64,000 bases of DNA, from the NCBI GenBank assembly GCA_016719925.1, contig JADJYC010000013.1:1-64000 (forward strand), given 5' to 3'. The stretch's first letter is position 1, and every line of letters starts with the position of its first letter. This DNA is from Crocinitomicaceae bacterium (GTDB lineage: Bacteria; Bacteroidota; Bacteroidia; Flavobacteriales_D; Crocinitomicaceae). A model generated the notes under the pieces. That model searched no databases. It was not told the origin of the DNA and was given only the letters and a program-made list of their open reading frames with translations. The translations under genes and the position numbers were made by a program. Below are positions 29,172 through 38,915 of this stretch, piece after piece.

Positions 29172-30594
29172 TGGAAGAATCCAAACCGTCCAATATTAAA
29201 ATCAATGATTCGGTAATTGAATATTCCGGCTTTACTTTTTATTAATTGACGCGCTCGACAGTCTCAATGTTGATCAGGTTCAGTTCAACAACGCGGTAAT
29301 TATTGATGGTAAAGATCCTGATTTTATCCGTCAGATTGTGCGCAGAATACGTTCAAGTAATAATCCGGAAATTTACCTTAAACCGGTTTTTATTCTGAAG
29401 GGAATTAATATCAGTGATCCTTTTGTAAACAGGCTTTGTGACGGAACTATTTTTTCACTTGAACAGATTGAATTCATTATTCCTACAGTAGAAAAACTAC
29501 TTACCAAAGTGAATGATCTCAAATTCACAAATTCTATTTCTTTTGAAGCGCAGATGATTGAAAAAACAATTTCTTTCATGTATACCTGTGATGTTTTTGA
29601 TCTGGAACCTGTACCCTATGTTTATTCCGGAATCAATTATTCATATCCGATTTTATCTGTGAATTTCAGACAGACCGAAGAGTATACCGTACTGGATATT
29701 TTAGACATTGCTGAGCGTGAAGGAATTTTTGAATCGGAATACTTTGACCGTGTTTATTTGTGTTCCAATTGTTCAAACGGACATCTTACATACCGTGAAG
29801 TTTGTCCAAAATGCGGAAGTTCCAATTCAACAACAGAAGATATTGTTCACCACTTTCCATGTGGTTATGTAGGACCAATAAGCGATTTTAAAAATGAAAT
29901 TGATGATCAGCTGGATTGTCCTAAATGTGATAAACGTGTGCGTCACATTGGTGTTGATTATGATAAGCCATCTGTGCTGCATGAGTGTAAAAACTGTGCG
30001 CATAAATTTCAGGACTATAACGTAAAAGCAAAATGTTTGAATTGCCTTACAGATAATGGTGTTGAAGTTCTGAAAGGAAAAGAAATCAGACGATACAAAC
30101 TCACCAAAAAAGGAGAGCTTGCCGCTATCAACGGTTTTGTTTCTACTTCCAAAGACATTGATGAAATTATTGGTACCGTAAAATTTGATACGTTCAAAAC
30201 CATGTTGAAATATGAGATTGAGCGATTGAGACAAACAGAAGGTTCATCAAATATCTGCGCTATTCACATTACAAATCCTTCACAGGTTTATTCTAAAATT
30301 GGCAGTGAAGTTCAGAAAGGTTTATTAAAAGATCTTGTACGTGTCATCCGAAGTAACATCCGTTCTTCTGACGTAATCAGTTTCCAGAGTTCATCTACAA
30401 TTATTTTGTCTATGAACGAAATTCCGAACAGAATTGCCAAAAGAATTCTGGAAGAGATCATCAATATGCTGAAACGGCTGATGAACACTGCGTTCAAAAA
30501 TATGGAAGTGAATTTTGAAACCAATGTGATGTCTTTGGATTATAAACTTTCACCTGAATTGCATATCCAGCAGTTAACCAAAGACTTTAAATAG
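29171..30594 (+). pseudogene. Receiver-like / multi-CxxC zinc-ribbon (TackOD1-like) / degenerate GGDEF regulator, one homopolymer indel
   Basis: About 474 residues. ATG at 29171 reads MEESKPSNIKIN and meets a stop after 24 codons. One more T in the run of five at 29240-29245 continues into LLIDALDSLNVDQ and the long frame. Residues about 1-120 look like a degenerate receiver (VIIDGKDPDFIRQIV). About 195-300 hold five CxxC pairs (CSNC, CPKC, CPKC, CKNC, CLNC) plus HHFPCGYVG, resembling the TackOD1 zinc-binding output domain. About 325-440 align with a GGDEF domain in which the catalytic loop is FQSSSTII. It is probably a non-catalytic nucleotide sensor or scaffold controlling the synthase encoded next. 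The stop overlaps the synthase GTG by one base. Confidence 0.72.
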
Positions 30595-31907
30595 TGTTTG
30601 AAGAAATAATAGATAACTACGTCAGGTTTCTCAGCAGTCTTACGGTTGATCATTTTATTCGTCTGTTCTGGTTCTTCATCTTTTTTGAGTTTGTCCGTTA
30701 TTTTCTGATTGAATTTGTAGTGCTTAATTTGTGGCGCCTCAGCAAATATCTTAACCGGGATATTTACGCCAGAGCAAGGGATGAATTTTTCTTTGAGAAT
30801 CCGTTGATTTCAGTTATTATTCCCGGAAAAAATGAAGGTAAACACCTGTACAAACTCATCAATTCCCTCAATGAACAGACGTACAGAAACGTTGAAATTA
30901 TTGTCATTGATGACGGATCCGATGATGACACTGTAACCATTGGTCGGGACCTTGAAAGAGCCGGATTAATCACACTTTTTATCCGCAATGAAATCAGGGG
31001 AGGTAAAGCATCTGCTGCCAATTTTGGTTTGCGTTTCACCAAGGGCAAATATATCATTCACATGGATGCGGATTGTTCTTATGACAATGACGCAATCGAA
31101 AAAATTATCATTCCGTTTTACGTAGATAAAGAAGTTGGTGGAGTAGGCGGAAATGTTCAGGTAAGAAATTACGATGAAACGCTTGTTACATCTTTACAGG
31201 CAATTGAATATTATGATACCATCAGTATCGGAAGAACGGTAACATCGTATCTCGGAATTTACCGGATTATTTCAGGTGCATTTGGTGCGTTCAGGGCGGA
31301 TGTTCTGGATCAGGTTAAGGGCTGGGATATCGGACCGGGACTGGATGGTGACATCACGGTAAAAATCAGAAAACTCGGTTACAAAATTAAATTTGAGCAG
31401 GATGCTATCTGTCTCACCTCTGTACCAAACACATTAAAAAAATTAACCAAACAACGTTTACGCTGGGATAAATCTCTGATTCGTTTCAGGGTGAGAAAAC
31501 ACAAAGATGTTTTATTTCCCAATCAGGCATTTAAGTTTGCAAACTTCATTGCCTTTGTAGAAAATATTACCTACAACCTGATTCTGAATTTCAAATGGTA
31601 TTTTTATCTGGTTGACATGGTGGTGAACTATCCTTCCATGATTGTAAATATTCTAATCACCAATATCCTGCTTTATACATTTACCAATTTTCTCAAATTT
31701 GTATTGTACTCACTTTACCGGCCAAGAAGCCATACACAGTATTCCTTTTTCCTGATATATATTCCGGCAATGGTTTTTTATTTCGGATATTATTTAAGAG
31801 TGGTAAGAACGATAGCTTATCTGCAGGAATTCTTTTTCAAACTGTCATATAAAGATCCGTGGAATCCGGAGAAAACTTCAGTGCATGCAAAACGGCTCAA
31901 GCTATAG
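30594..31907 (+). CDS. Processive family 2 glycosyltransferase (BcsA/PgaC/Alg8-type polysaccharide synthase)
   Basis: 437 residues. N-terminal membrane helices at about 20-48, then a GT-A domain: ISVIIPGKNEG, VIDDGSDDD (D106/D107), MDADCS (D158, D160), GLDGDITVKI (D251/D253), and Q287-R-L-R-W291, the QxxRW motif of processive synthases. Four or so C-terminal helices follow, ending in a cytoplasmic tail. It should polymerise an activated sugar and push the chain across the inner membrane. Polymer type is not readable, and no PilZ domain is present. The start is a GTG overlapping the TAG of the regulator gene (TAGTG), so the two are coupled. The end overlaps the convergent kinase by 6 bases. 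Confidence 0.92.
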   Translation: MFEEIIDNYVRFLSSLTVDHFIRLFWFFIFFEFVRYFLIEFVVLNLWRLSKYLNRDIYARARDEFFFENPLISVIIPGKNEGKHLYKLINSLNEQTYRNVEIIVIDDGSDDDTVTIGRDLERAGLITLFIRNEIRGGKASAANFGLRFTKGKYIIHMDADCSYDNDAIEKIIIPFYVDKEVGGVGGNVQVRNYDETLVTSLQAIEYYDTISIGRTVTSYLGIYRIISGAFGAFRADVLDQVKGWDIGPGLDGDITVKIRKLGYKIKFEQDAICLTSVPNTLKKLTKQRLRWDKSLIRFRVRKHKDVLFPNQAFKFANFIAFVENITYNLILNFKWYFYLVDMVVNYPSMIVNILITNILLYTFTNFLKFVLYSLYRPRSHTQYSFFLIYIPAMVFYFGYYLRVVRTIAYLQEFFFKLSYKDPWNPEKTSVHAKRLKL

Positions 31908-33097
31908 TATAGCAGGAAACGTAAAGTGATAATGTGTGCCGTTATCAATGTTACGTGTAAGTTTTCCGTCCAGCTGTTCGGTAAAAATTTCTATCATCTC
32001 CAGTCCAAAACCGGAAGATTTTTCAGGATTATTCCAGATTCAGTCATCGCGGTAGTCCAGTGAAATTTTTCCATCCGGATTTTTTCGTACTTCAATCGAA
32101 ATTTTTCCTTCAGCTTTTTTCCAAAAGCATGTTTGATAGAATTGGAAACAAGCTCATTAAAAATAAGTGCCACCGGAACAATGGATTTTGGCTCAATTCT
32201 GTCAAGATCGGATTCTATCTGCACTTTGATGGTAGTTTTGTTTGCGTACGATCTGATCAGATCATCCACCAATGATTTTAAATAAACTTTCAAATCTATT
32301 TTTGACAGACTCTCACTCTGATACATTTTTTCATGAATCATGGCCATAGCTGAAATACGTTGAACAGAATCCGTAAGGTGATATCTTGTTTTTTCATCAT
32401 CTACCTCATTGGACTGAAGCCGTAAAATACTCATCACCACCTGCAGATTATTTTTTACCCGGTGATGAATTTCTTTCATCATTACTGTTTTTTCTTCATT
32501 GATATATGACAATTCAGCATTGGCTTGTACGTATTGTTCCTCTGCCCTTTTAAGTTCCTTTAATATGATGATGAAGAAGTAACTGAACGCCGCTGCCGCA
32601 ATTGTTATATTGATGATAAAATTGACTTCGGCAAAACTGGTCATGGCTTTCCAAACCCGCTCAATGTATCCGTTTCTTTCCAGATAAAAAATCAGAACAA
32701 CGGTGTAAACATTGACAAACAAATTGATCAATCCCCAGATTTTTCCAAGAGTAAAAAACACGAATACTGCCATGATCACAATCCAGAAAAAATCTACAAA
32801 ATGACCGAATGGTGACGTAACCATAAAATTGTATCCGTTCAAAACAGAAGCCAGAATCATAGCGGTGAAGGCGGCAACTTTGTAATTTTTTGTCACTTTA
32901 ATTACCCAAACAACAATCATTGCGACTAATGAACCAGCGTACATGGCAATCATATTGATATCACCCTGTATACTGTTGGCAATTCCAAGTATGAAAAGAA
33001 GTATGGCAAGAAGCAAAGCAGTATTGCGCGTCACCAGATATTTGGCACGCTCAAAATGATTCAGTTCATTGTCAATTATCTTCTGAAGATTATTCAT
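31902..33097 (-). pseudogene. Membrane histidine kinase, HisKA_2 type, with one indel and one in-frame stop
   Basis: The N-terminal half has five to six membrane helices (about 25-185), then a coiled linker and the HisKA_2 box MKEIHHRVKNNLQVV, then the N box NELVSNSIKHAFGK of an HATPase. The frame is lost just after HAFGKK, where one A is missing in a run of six. Beyond it the expected kinase tail (KISIEV, WNNPEKSSGFGLEMI, THYHFTF) is readable to a TAG at 31902, interrupted by one TGA where a Gly is expected (DD-stop-IW). It has no adjacent response regulator. It faces the polysaccharide operon and could sense envelope state, which is inference. Confidence 0.83.
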
Positions 33098-33155
33098 GGA
33101 AAACGAAAATCACCTTACTTAAATCGGTTTTGGGTTGAAGCAAAGATAGAAATAC

Positions 33156-34406
33156 TCAATTGATTCCGAGGTGTTTCCAGAAATCAGGATAACTTTTAGA
33201 AACACATTCAGCACCTGAAACTGTTAGACCGTGAGAAGTTAAGGCTGATGCAATTGCTCCTGCCATGGCAATACGATGATCATGGTGCGAATGAATGACA
33301 CAGGATTCCAGTTTCCCGGTTCCGTTAACAATCATTTCATCATTTTGCAATTCAATTTTTAAACCTGCTTTTGAGAATTCTTGCTGAAGTACCAATGCCC
33401 TGTTACTTTCTTTATTGGCAAGTCTTAATACTCCTTTGATTTTTGATGCTCCCCTGATTGCAGCTGCTAAAACAACCAGTGGCGGAAATAAATCCGGACA
33501 ATCTGTTGCGTCAAAATCAAACGGCTTCAGTTCTTTTACACCGGTTATTTCAAGCGTATCATTTTTCCATTCATATTTTGCACCGCATTGCCGCAAAACA
33601 TCCAGAATACTTGCATCTCCCTGGAGAGAATTCTTTTGTAAACCCTTCACTCTGATTTTATTCTTTCCAATAACTCCCGCAACAATCCAGTTGGCAGCGC
33701 CGCTGAAATCATTTTCAATGGTGAATGAGTCTGCTGAGTAATATTTCTGGTTTCCCGGAATTATAAAAGTTTCGTAGTTACGGTTTTCAATTTTGATGTT
33801 GAACTGATTCAGCACATCAATTGTCAGATCAATATAGGGCTTGCTTTTCAGCCCGGATACTTTTATTTCAGAATCATTATTACACAACGGAAGCGCCATT
33901 AATAATCCTGACAAAAACTGTGAACCATCTTCAGCGTTCAAAACATAATTTCCTCCGGTTAGATTTCCTGTAACATGAAGCGGCAAAAAATTATTTTCTG
34001 ATTTTGTTTTTAATCCGGCATCATCCAGAAAAATTTCTGATGTGCCAATATTTCTCTTCATTAATGTTCCTTCTCCGGTAATTTGAAATTCATCTGTCAA
34101 AACAGATAAAACAGGAATCAATAAACGCAATGCCAGTCCTGATTCTCCAACATGTACCGGAGAATTTTTATATTGAAAAGCAGGAGTTATTTCCAGAAAA
34201 TTCTGATGCGATGTTACCAAACAGCCAAATTGCTGAATGACTTTCAGCATATTATTTACGTCGTCTGAATTACCGCAATTGGCTAATCTGATTTTATTTT
34301 TCTGCAATGCAGCTCCAAGAATAAACCGTTGTGCAATACTTTTTGATGCGGGTGGATGAACTTCATCAACGTGATATGATGCCGGAATAAATTTATCCAT
34401 TGTCAT
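33156..34406 (-). CDS. aroA: 3-phosphoshikimate 1-carboxyvinyltransferase (EPSP synthase)
   Basis: 416 residues. Shikimate pathway step joining shikimate 3-phosphate and phosphoenolpyruvate. Motifs: HPPASKSIAQRFILGAAL, HVGESGLALRLLIPVL, DGSQFLSGLLMALPLC, and C-terminal HSHHDHRIAMAGAIAS. The start overlaps the end of the DAHP synthase/chorismate mutase gene by 14 bases, so the two aromatic genes are co-transcribed. Frame intact. Confidence 0.95.
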   Translation of the reverse strand: MTMDKFIPASYHVDEVHPPASKSIAQRFILGAALQKNKIRLANCGNSDDVNNMLKVIQQFGCLVTSHQNFLEITPAFQYKNSPVHVGESGLALRLLIPVLSVLTDEFQITGEGTLMKRNIGTSEIFLDDAGLKTKSENNFLPLHVTGNLTGGNYVLNAEDGSQFLSGLLMALPLCNNDSEIKVSGLKSKPYIDLTIDVLNQFNIKIENRNYETFIIPGNQKYYSADSFTIENDFSGAANWIVAGVIGKNKIRVKGLQKNSLQGDASILDVLRQCGAKYEWKNDTLEITGVKELKPFDFDATDCPDLFPPLVVLAAAIRGASKIKGVLRLANKESNRALVLQQEFSKAGLKIELQNDEMIVNGTGKLESCVIHSHHDHRIAMAGAIASALTSHGLTVSGAECVSKSYPDFWKHLGIN

Positions 34407-35461
34407 TCATCACTTTAGTTTGAAGACGGATTGATTCGAGATGTATTGCTTCTAAATATTTTTCAATGAATGCTTCTGACAAACCAACTTCTTTTGCAAT
34501 GGCAATATGTGTTTGTTTGATTTCTTCCCAGCGTTGCGGCTGTAAAATGGTAATCTGATTCTCTCCTTTGTATTTTCCTATTTGCTGTACAATCTGCATG
34601 CGTTTCAACAAAAGATTAATCAGCTCCTGATCAATGGAATTAATTTCTACGCGCAGCGCTTCCAGATTTTTTTTAAAGGTTGTATCTGAAGAATATTCTT
34701 TTCTCAGTATCAGATTTCTCAAAAGTTCATTTAGCTGTTCCGGTGTGATTTGCTGCTGGGCATCACTCCAGGCTTCATCCGGTGTGATGTGAGATTCTAT
34801 CATCAATCCATCATACAAAAGGTCAATGGCCTTTTGAGATACATCTGCAAGTAAATCTCTTCTGCCGCAAATATGGCTTGGATCACAAAATAATTTTATT
34901 TTCGGGAATTCACTTTTTAAGGCCCGCGGAATTTCCCACATGGGTTCGTTCCTGTATTTTTTACTTTTGAAAGATGAAAATCCCCTGTGCACCGCATGAA
35001 CTTCTTCAACACCTGATTTCATAAATCGTTCAATTGAACCAATCCATAAATTCACATCGGGATTTACCGGATTTTTTACCAAAATTTCAAGATCTTTGAC
35101 TCCCTGAACCGCTTCTGCAATTTCTTGTACTGTAAACGGATTCACTGTTGTGCGTGCGCCAATCCATAATTTTTTAAATCCCGCTTTTAATGCCTGATCA
35201 ACGTGAAGTGTATTTGCTACTTCAGTGATGGCAGGTAAACCCGTTTCATTTTGCGCGGCAATCATCCAGGGCAATCCAATCTGACCAACTCCTTCAAACG
35301 AATTTGGCCGGGTGCGTGGTTTCCAAATTCCGCCGCGAAGCATATGAACTCTTCCGGTTTGCTTTTAATCTCCGTGCAGTTTCCATTACCTGTTCTTCGG
35401 TTTCTGCACTGCATGGTCCGGCAATTATTATTGGTTTTTCTATGTCTTTGAGGAAAATCAT
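34393..35461 (-). CDS. Bifunctional 3-deoxy-7-phosphoheptulonate synthase / chorismate mutase (AroQ type), one indel near the N-terminus
   Basis: Reconstructed length about 357 residues. The N-terminus MIFLKDIEKPIIIAGPCSAE carries the DAHP synthase signature. The uninterrupted frame from 35343 continues with MLRGGIWKPRTRPNSFEG, KNPVNPDVNLWIGS, HRGFSS and FCDPSHICGRRDL. The last 90 residues (LEALRVEINSIDQELINLLLKR) are an AroQ chorismate mutase. One base is missing near 35345-35355, where RLKANRE should lead into VHMLRGG. The fusion order is usual in Bacteroidota and links entry to the shikimate pathway with the branch to prephenate. First gene before aroA. Confidence 0.9.
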
Positions 35462-35466
35462 TGGTA

Positions 35467-35474
35467 CAAATTTA
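35467..35474 (-). promoter_or_regulatory. Promoter -7 element TAAATTTG for DAHP synthase
   Basis: TAnnTTTG match only 5 bases before the ATG at 35461. If used, transcription would start at or next to the start codon (leaderless or nearly so). Confidence 0.4.
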
Positions 35475-35538
35475 CTTCAAAAAATATGGAAATGAACCTT
35501 TTTATGCATCAGGTGTAGTAAGTGAAAAATTGGATGCT

Positions 35539-37431
35539 ATGAAATCAACCCTGACAAAAATTACAAATGCATTGCTGGTTATATCAGCTGCATTGTTTCT
35601 GACACCGGCAACCGCTGATGCGCAGGATAAACCCGGAAAAATTGAAGGATATGTTTTAGACAAAGACAGTAAAGACAGTATTGCATATGCCAATATGATT
35701 CTGACAGATGCCGCCGGTAAAACAACGCCGGGTATGACTGATCTGACAGGTTATTATAGTTTTTCCAATTTACTTCCGGGAGAATATCACCTTGAAGTGA
35801 GAGCGGTTGGCTACAGTATTTACAAAGTGAACGGTATAATATTGACAGCCGGACAGACATTGAATGTTGAATTGAAAACACAGGCGGTTGTTCTTGATGA
35901 AATTGTGATCACTGAATCCAAATCAGAGAAAGAACATTATTCAAACAGTGCAAAAAAAATGAATGCTTACGGCGGAACTGTTTCTACCGGTTATGCGTTG
36001 TATTCTGACGAAGGATCAAATACAGAAGCATACAATGCAGTAAATGAAAACGGATATAAAAATGCTCAGTTGAATCCGCTTTCTACTTTTTCTGTCGATG
36101 TGGATGCTGCATCTTATTCCAATGTGAGAAGATATATTACGCAGGGAAATAAACCACCGGTTGATGCGGTGAGAGTGGAAGAATTTATAAATTATTTTGA
36201 TTACGATTATCCGGATCCTGCAGATGAACATCCGTTTTCCATTACTACTGAAATTGGTGATTGTCCGTGGAATTCAAACAATAAATTAGTGCATATTGGT
36301 TTACAGGCTGAGCGATTAAAAACAAAAGATCTGCCTGCGAACAATCTGGTTTTTTTACTGGATGTTTCCGGATCGATGTCTGCAGAAAATAAATTGCCTT
36401 TATTGAAAAAATCATTCCGTTTATTGGTCGATGAACTGCGTGCTGAAGATAAAGTAGCCATAGTTGTTTATGCCGGTGCAGCAGGTGTTGTACTCGAATC
36501 AACTTCTATCTCAAAAGAAAATAAAATTAAAATTCTGGAGTCATTGGATAATCTTCAGGCCGGCGGATCAACAGCGGGTGGTCAGGGAATACAACTTGCT
36601 TATAAAGTAGCTGCAGATAATTTTATCAAAGACGGAAACAACCGTGTTATTCTTGCAACAGACGGAGATTTTAATGTTGGGATGAGCAGTGATGGTGAGA
36701 TGCAGCGATTGATTGAAGAAAAGAGAAATTCCGGAATTTATCTTACCTGCCTTGGATTTGGAATGGGCAACTACAAAGATTCGAAATTAGAAGTTCTGGC
36801 AGATAAAGGAAACGGAAACTACGCTTACATTGATAATTTATTGGAAGCAAAAAAAGTACTGGTAACTGAAATGGGCGGAACACTTTTAACGCTTGCCAAG
36901 GACGTGAAAATTCAGGTAGAATTTAATCCTTCCATTGTTGAATCATATCGTTTGGTTGGCTATGAAAACCGTTTGCTGAATGCTGAAGATTTTAATAATG
37001 ACAAAGTAGATGCCGGTGAAATTGGTGCAGGACATTCAGTAACTGCATTGTATGAAATTGTTTTAAAAGGACAAGGTACTGCTCCGTCTGTTGATCCGCT
37101 GAGATATCAGGATAATGATCCGGCTGAAGGTGCGTTGTCTAATGAAATGCTGACGGTAAAATTCCGCTATAAAAAACCAGAATCAGACACCAGTATTCTG
37201 ATTGAAAAAAATCTGGCCAATTCAATTACCGGCTGGAGTGATCTTTCAAAAGATTATAAATTTTCTGCCGCAGTGGCATCATATGGTATGTTATTGAGAA
37301 ATTCAGAGTACCGCGGAACTGCCACATATGATCAGGTGATCACCTGGGCTAATGAAGGAAAAGGAAGTGATAATAATGGATATCGTTCTGAGTTTATCAG
37401 ATTGGTTGAAGTTACAAAGTCCTTGCCGTAG
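35539..37431 (+). CDS. VWA-domain (YfbK-like) secreted protein with CarboxypepD_reg N-terminus
   Basis: 630 residues from the ATG at 35539, which gives a signal peptide (MKSTLTKITNALLVIS). A longer frame to 35461 lacks one and overlaps the divergent promoter. Domains: CarboxypepD_reg-like beta domain (about 34-115), the YfbK N-terminal region (NPLSTFSVDVDAASYSNVRR), a VWA domain with the MIDAS motif DVSGSMS near 275, and the C-terminal DUF3520-like part ending VEVTKSLP. The family is widespread in Bacteroidota, and its role in the envelope is unknown. A single gene, followed by a repeat region and a bidirectional terminator. Confidence 0.9.
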   Translation: MKSTLTKITNALLVISAALFLTPATADAQDKPGKIEGYVLDKDSKDSIAYANMILTDAAGKTTPGMTDLTGYYSFSNLLPGEYHLEVRAVGYSIYKVNGIILTAGQTLNVELKTQAVVLDEIVITESKSEKEHYSNSAKKMNAYGGTVSTGYALYSDEGSNTEAYNAVNENGYKNAQLNPLSTFSVDVDAASYSNVRRYITQGNKPPVDAVRVEEFINYFDYDYPDPADEHPFSITTEIGDCPWNSNNKLVHIGLQAERLKTKDLPANNLVFLLDVSGSMSAENKLPLLKKSFRLLVDELRAEDKVAIVVYAGAAGVVLESTSISKENKIKILESLDNLQAGGSTAGGQGIQLAYKVAADNFIKDGNNRVILATDGDFNVGMSSDGEMQRLIEEKRNSGIYLTCLGFGMGNYKDSKLEVLADKGNGNYAYIDNLLEAKKVLVTEMGGTLLTLAKDVKIQVEFNPSIVESYRLVGYENRLLNAEDFNNDKVDAGEIGAGHSVTALYEIVLKGQGTAPSVDPLRYQDNDPAEGALSNEMLTVKFRYKKPESDTSILIEKNLANSITGWSDLSKDYKFSAAVASYGMLLRNSEYRGTATYDQVITWANEGKGSDNNGYRSEFIRLVEVTKSLP

Positions 37432-37437
37432 CTTGTG

Positions 37438-37700
37438 TTGTTAGTTTATAGTTGATGAGTTGATAAGTTGATGAGTTGAAAGTTGAGGGTTGAATGTTTT
37501 TAGTTGAAGAGTTTCCCCGGAGACTGAGGTTCTCGAAGTCGAAGGTTGATAAGTTGATAAGTTGAAATTTGAATGTTTTTTAGTTGATGAGTTGAAAGTT
37601 GAGGGTTGAATGTTTTTAGTTGAAGAGTTTCCCCGGAGACTGAGCGACTTGAACTGAGCTTGCCGAAGTTAGTCGAAGTCGAAGGTTGATAAGTTCAAAA
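37438..37700. repeat. Dispersed intergenic repeat, family I, two tandem copies
   Basis: Runs of AGTTGATAAGTTGA and AGTTGAAAGTTGAGGG alternate with GAGTTTCCCCGGAGACTGAG and TCGAAGTCGAAGG. Two copies stand at about 37500-37558 and 37610-37697. Related copies occur at 41228-41415 and inverted at 48481-48672. The gap 37432-37804 holds no gene. Confidence 0.75.
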
Positions 37701-37762
37701 ATGACTCTGACTCCAGACTATAAATTTCGGACTAAAGAACCTACCATGTGGATTTTGCTATA

Positions 37763-37798
37763 AAAAAAAGCCGGCTTCATTTGAAACCGGCTTTTTTT
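37763..37798. terminator. Bidirectional rho-independent terminator
   Basis: AAAAAAAGCCGG and CCGGCTTTTTTT with inner TTC/GAA pairing. It lies between the convergent VWA and lysine-rich genes and carries A and T runs on both sides. Confidence 0.85.
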
Positions 37799-37804
37799 AT
37801 TCCA

Positions 37805-38224
37805 CTATTTTTTCTTTTTATGCTTTTTCTCTTTTTTGGATTTTGATTTTTTCGACTTTTTATCCTTTTTCGATTCCTTATCTTTTTTATCCTTTTTACC
37901 GGATTTTGATTTTTTATCTTTTTTGGATTTTTTTTCTTCTGGGCTAACAGTTTCTTTAGCTTCAGGCTTTGCAGAAGATTTTTCCTTCTTCGCAGGTTTA
38001 ACTTTCTTAACAGGTTTTGACTTTTTTCCTGCTTTTTTTATTTTGCTTTTAGGGGCTTTTGCTTTGGGTGTTGACTTTTTCTTCCCTGTTTTTTTCTTCC
38101 CTGTTTCTTTGGTTGTCTCGGTTTTTTCAACTTCAACTGCAACTGGTGCTGATTCTGATTTGCCAGAAGTTTTTTTCTTAGCTGGTGTTTTGGCCTTAAC
38201 TTCCTCTTTATCTTTTGTTGTCAT
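37805..38224 (-). CDS. Lysine-rich histone H1-like low-complexity protein
   Basis: 139 residues, close to half Lys, with Ser, Ala, Pro, Glu and Thr making up nearly all the rest. It has no hydrophobic core or aromatic residue. AKKKTSGK, TPKAKAPKSK and KKAGKKSKPVKK blocks resemble the tail of eukaryotic histone H1 and bacterial H1-like proteins (Hc1, AlgP type). The last third is KKDKKSKS-type repeats. A DNA- or RNA-binding nucleoid role is plausible but not shown. The frame is uninterrupted despite long A/T runs, and a terminator follows directly. Confidence 0.7.
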   Translation of the reverse strand: MTTKDKEEVKAKTPAKKKTSGKSESAPVAVEVEKTETTKETGKKKTGKKKSTPKAKAPKSKIKKAGKKSKPVKKVKPAKKEKSSAKPEAKETVSPEEKKSKKDKKSKSGKKDKKDKESKKDKKSKKSKSKKEKKHKKKK

Positions 38225-38372
38225 GGCATTGATTTTGATGTAAACTTAGGCAGACAATCGGAATCTGACATTAATTTAATGTTAATTTGTGAGTATTATG
38301 CATTATTCCTGCTGACAAGAGTTGTGATAAGTTTTATCTTACAAAATGTTTTATGATTTGAACGTATGTTTT

Positions 38373-38915
38373 TTAGGCAGGATTATTGAATAAATCAACC
38401 GGTGCATTTTTCGTCCTCTCCAGATTAAGCAGAAATCTTTTGCGGTCTATACCTCCCGCATAACCCGTTAATTTTCCATCTGAGCCAATCACACGATGAC
38501 ACGGAATAATAATAGCCATTTTATTTGCGCCGTTTGCTTTGGCTACTGCACGAATCGCTTTTGGATCTCCCAGTTTGTCAGTAAGCTCTTTATAAGACAG
38601 CGTTTTTCCAAAAGGAATTTTTTTCAGTTCGGTCCAAACCTCATTTTGAAATTCTGTTCCGGTAAGAACAGTAGGAACAGAAAACACTTCCCGTTTTCCG
38701 TCAAAATATTCTTTAAGTTGTCTTTTTAATTCCAGTGTATGTCTGTTCTCTCCAATCTGCAAAACCGCGTCTAAATTTTTTTTCAGCAATTCAATTTCTT
38801 CATCCAAATCAGTACGTACATCAAATTCCAGCAAACAAATGCCTCTTTCTGTTGCCAGAATATCCATTTCACCAAGCGGTGTTTCTGTCTTTGTATGACC
38901 CACAATCTTACTCAT
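38373..38915 (-). CDS. ogt: Methylated-DNA--protein-cysteine methyltransferase
   Basis: 180 residues. The suicide Cys lies in IIPCHRVIG, followed by GKLTGYAGGIDRKRFLLNLE. The helix-turn-helix region reads FGKTLSYKELTDKLGDPKAIRAVAKANGANK. It repairs O6-methylguanine by transferring the methyl group to itself. The ATG overlaps the stop of the upstream hutD-like gene by one base (TAATG). Last gene of a three-gene operon. Confidence 0.95.
   Translation of the reverse strand: MSKIVGHTKTETPLGEMDILATERGICLLEFDVRTDLDEEIELLKKNLDAVLQIGENRHTLELKRQLKEYFDGKREVFSVPTVLTGTEFQNEVWTELKKIPFGKTLSYKELTDKLGDPKAIRAVAKANGANKMAIIIPCHRVIGSDGKLTGYAGGIDRKRFLLNLERTKNAPVDLFNNPA

Noticed and set aside
29171..29345. Programmed ribosomal frameshift at the start of the regulator gene
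   Set aside because: The shift is at a plain T run without a slippery heptamer and stimulatory structure that I can see, and the same kind of break occurs in many unrelated genes here.
35461..35538. Upstream start for the VWA protein at 35461
   Set aside because: It removes the signal peptide from the N-terminus and overlaps the start and promoter of the divergent DAHP synthase gene.
37836..38243. Plus-strand open frame of 135 codons rich in Phe, Asp, Leu and Ser
   Set aside because: It is the mirror of the lysine-rich gene. A-rich Lys codons read as Phe and Leu on the other strand, and the product has no plausible protein pattern.
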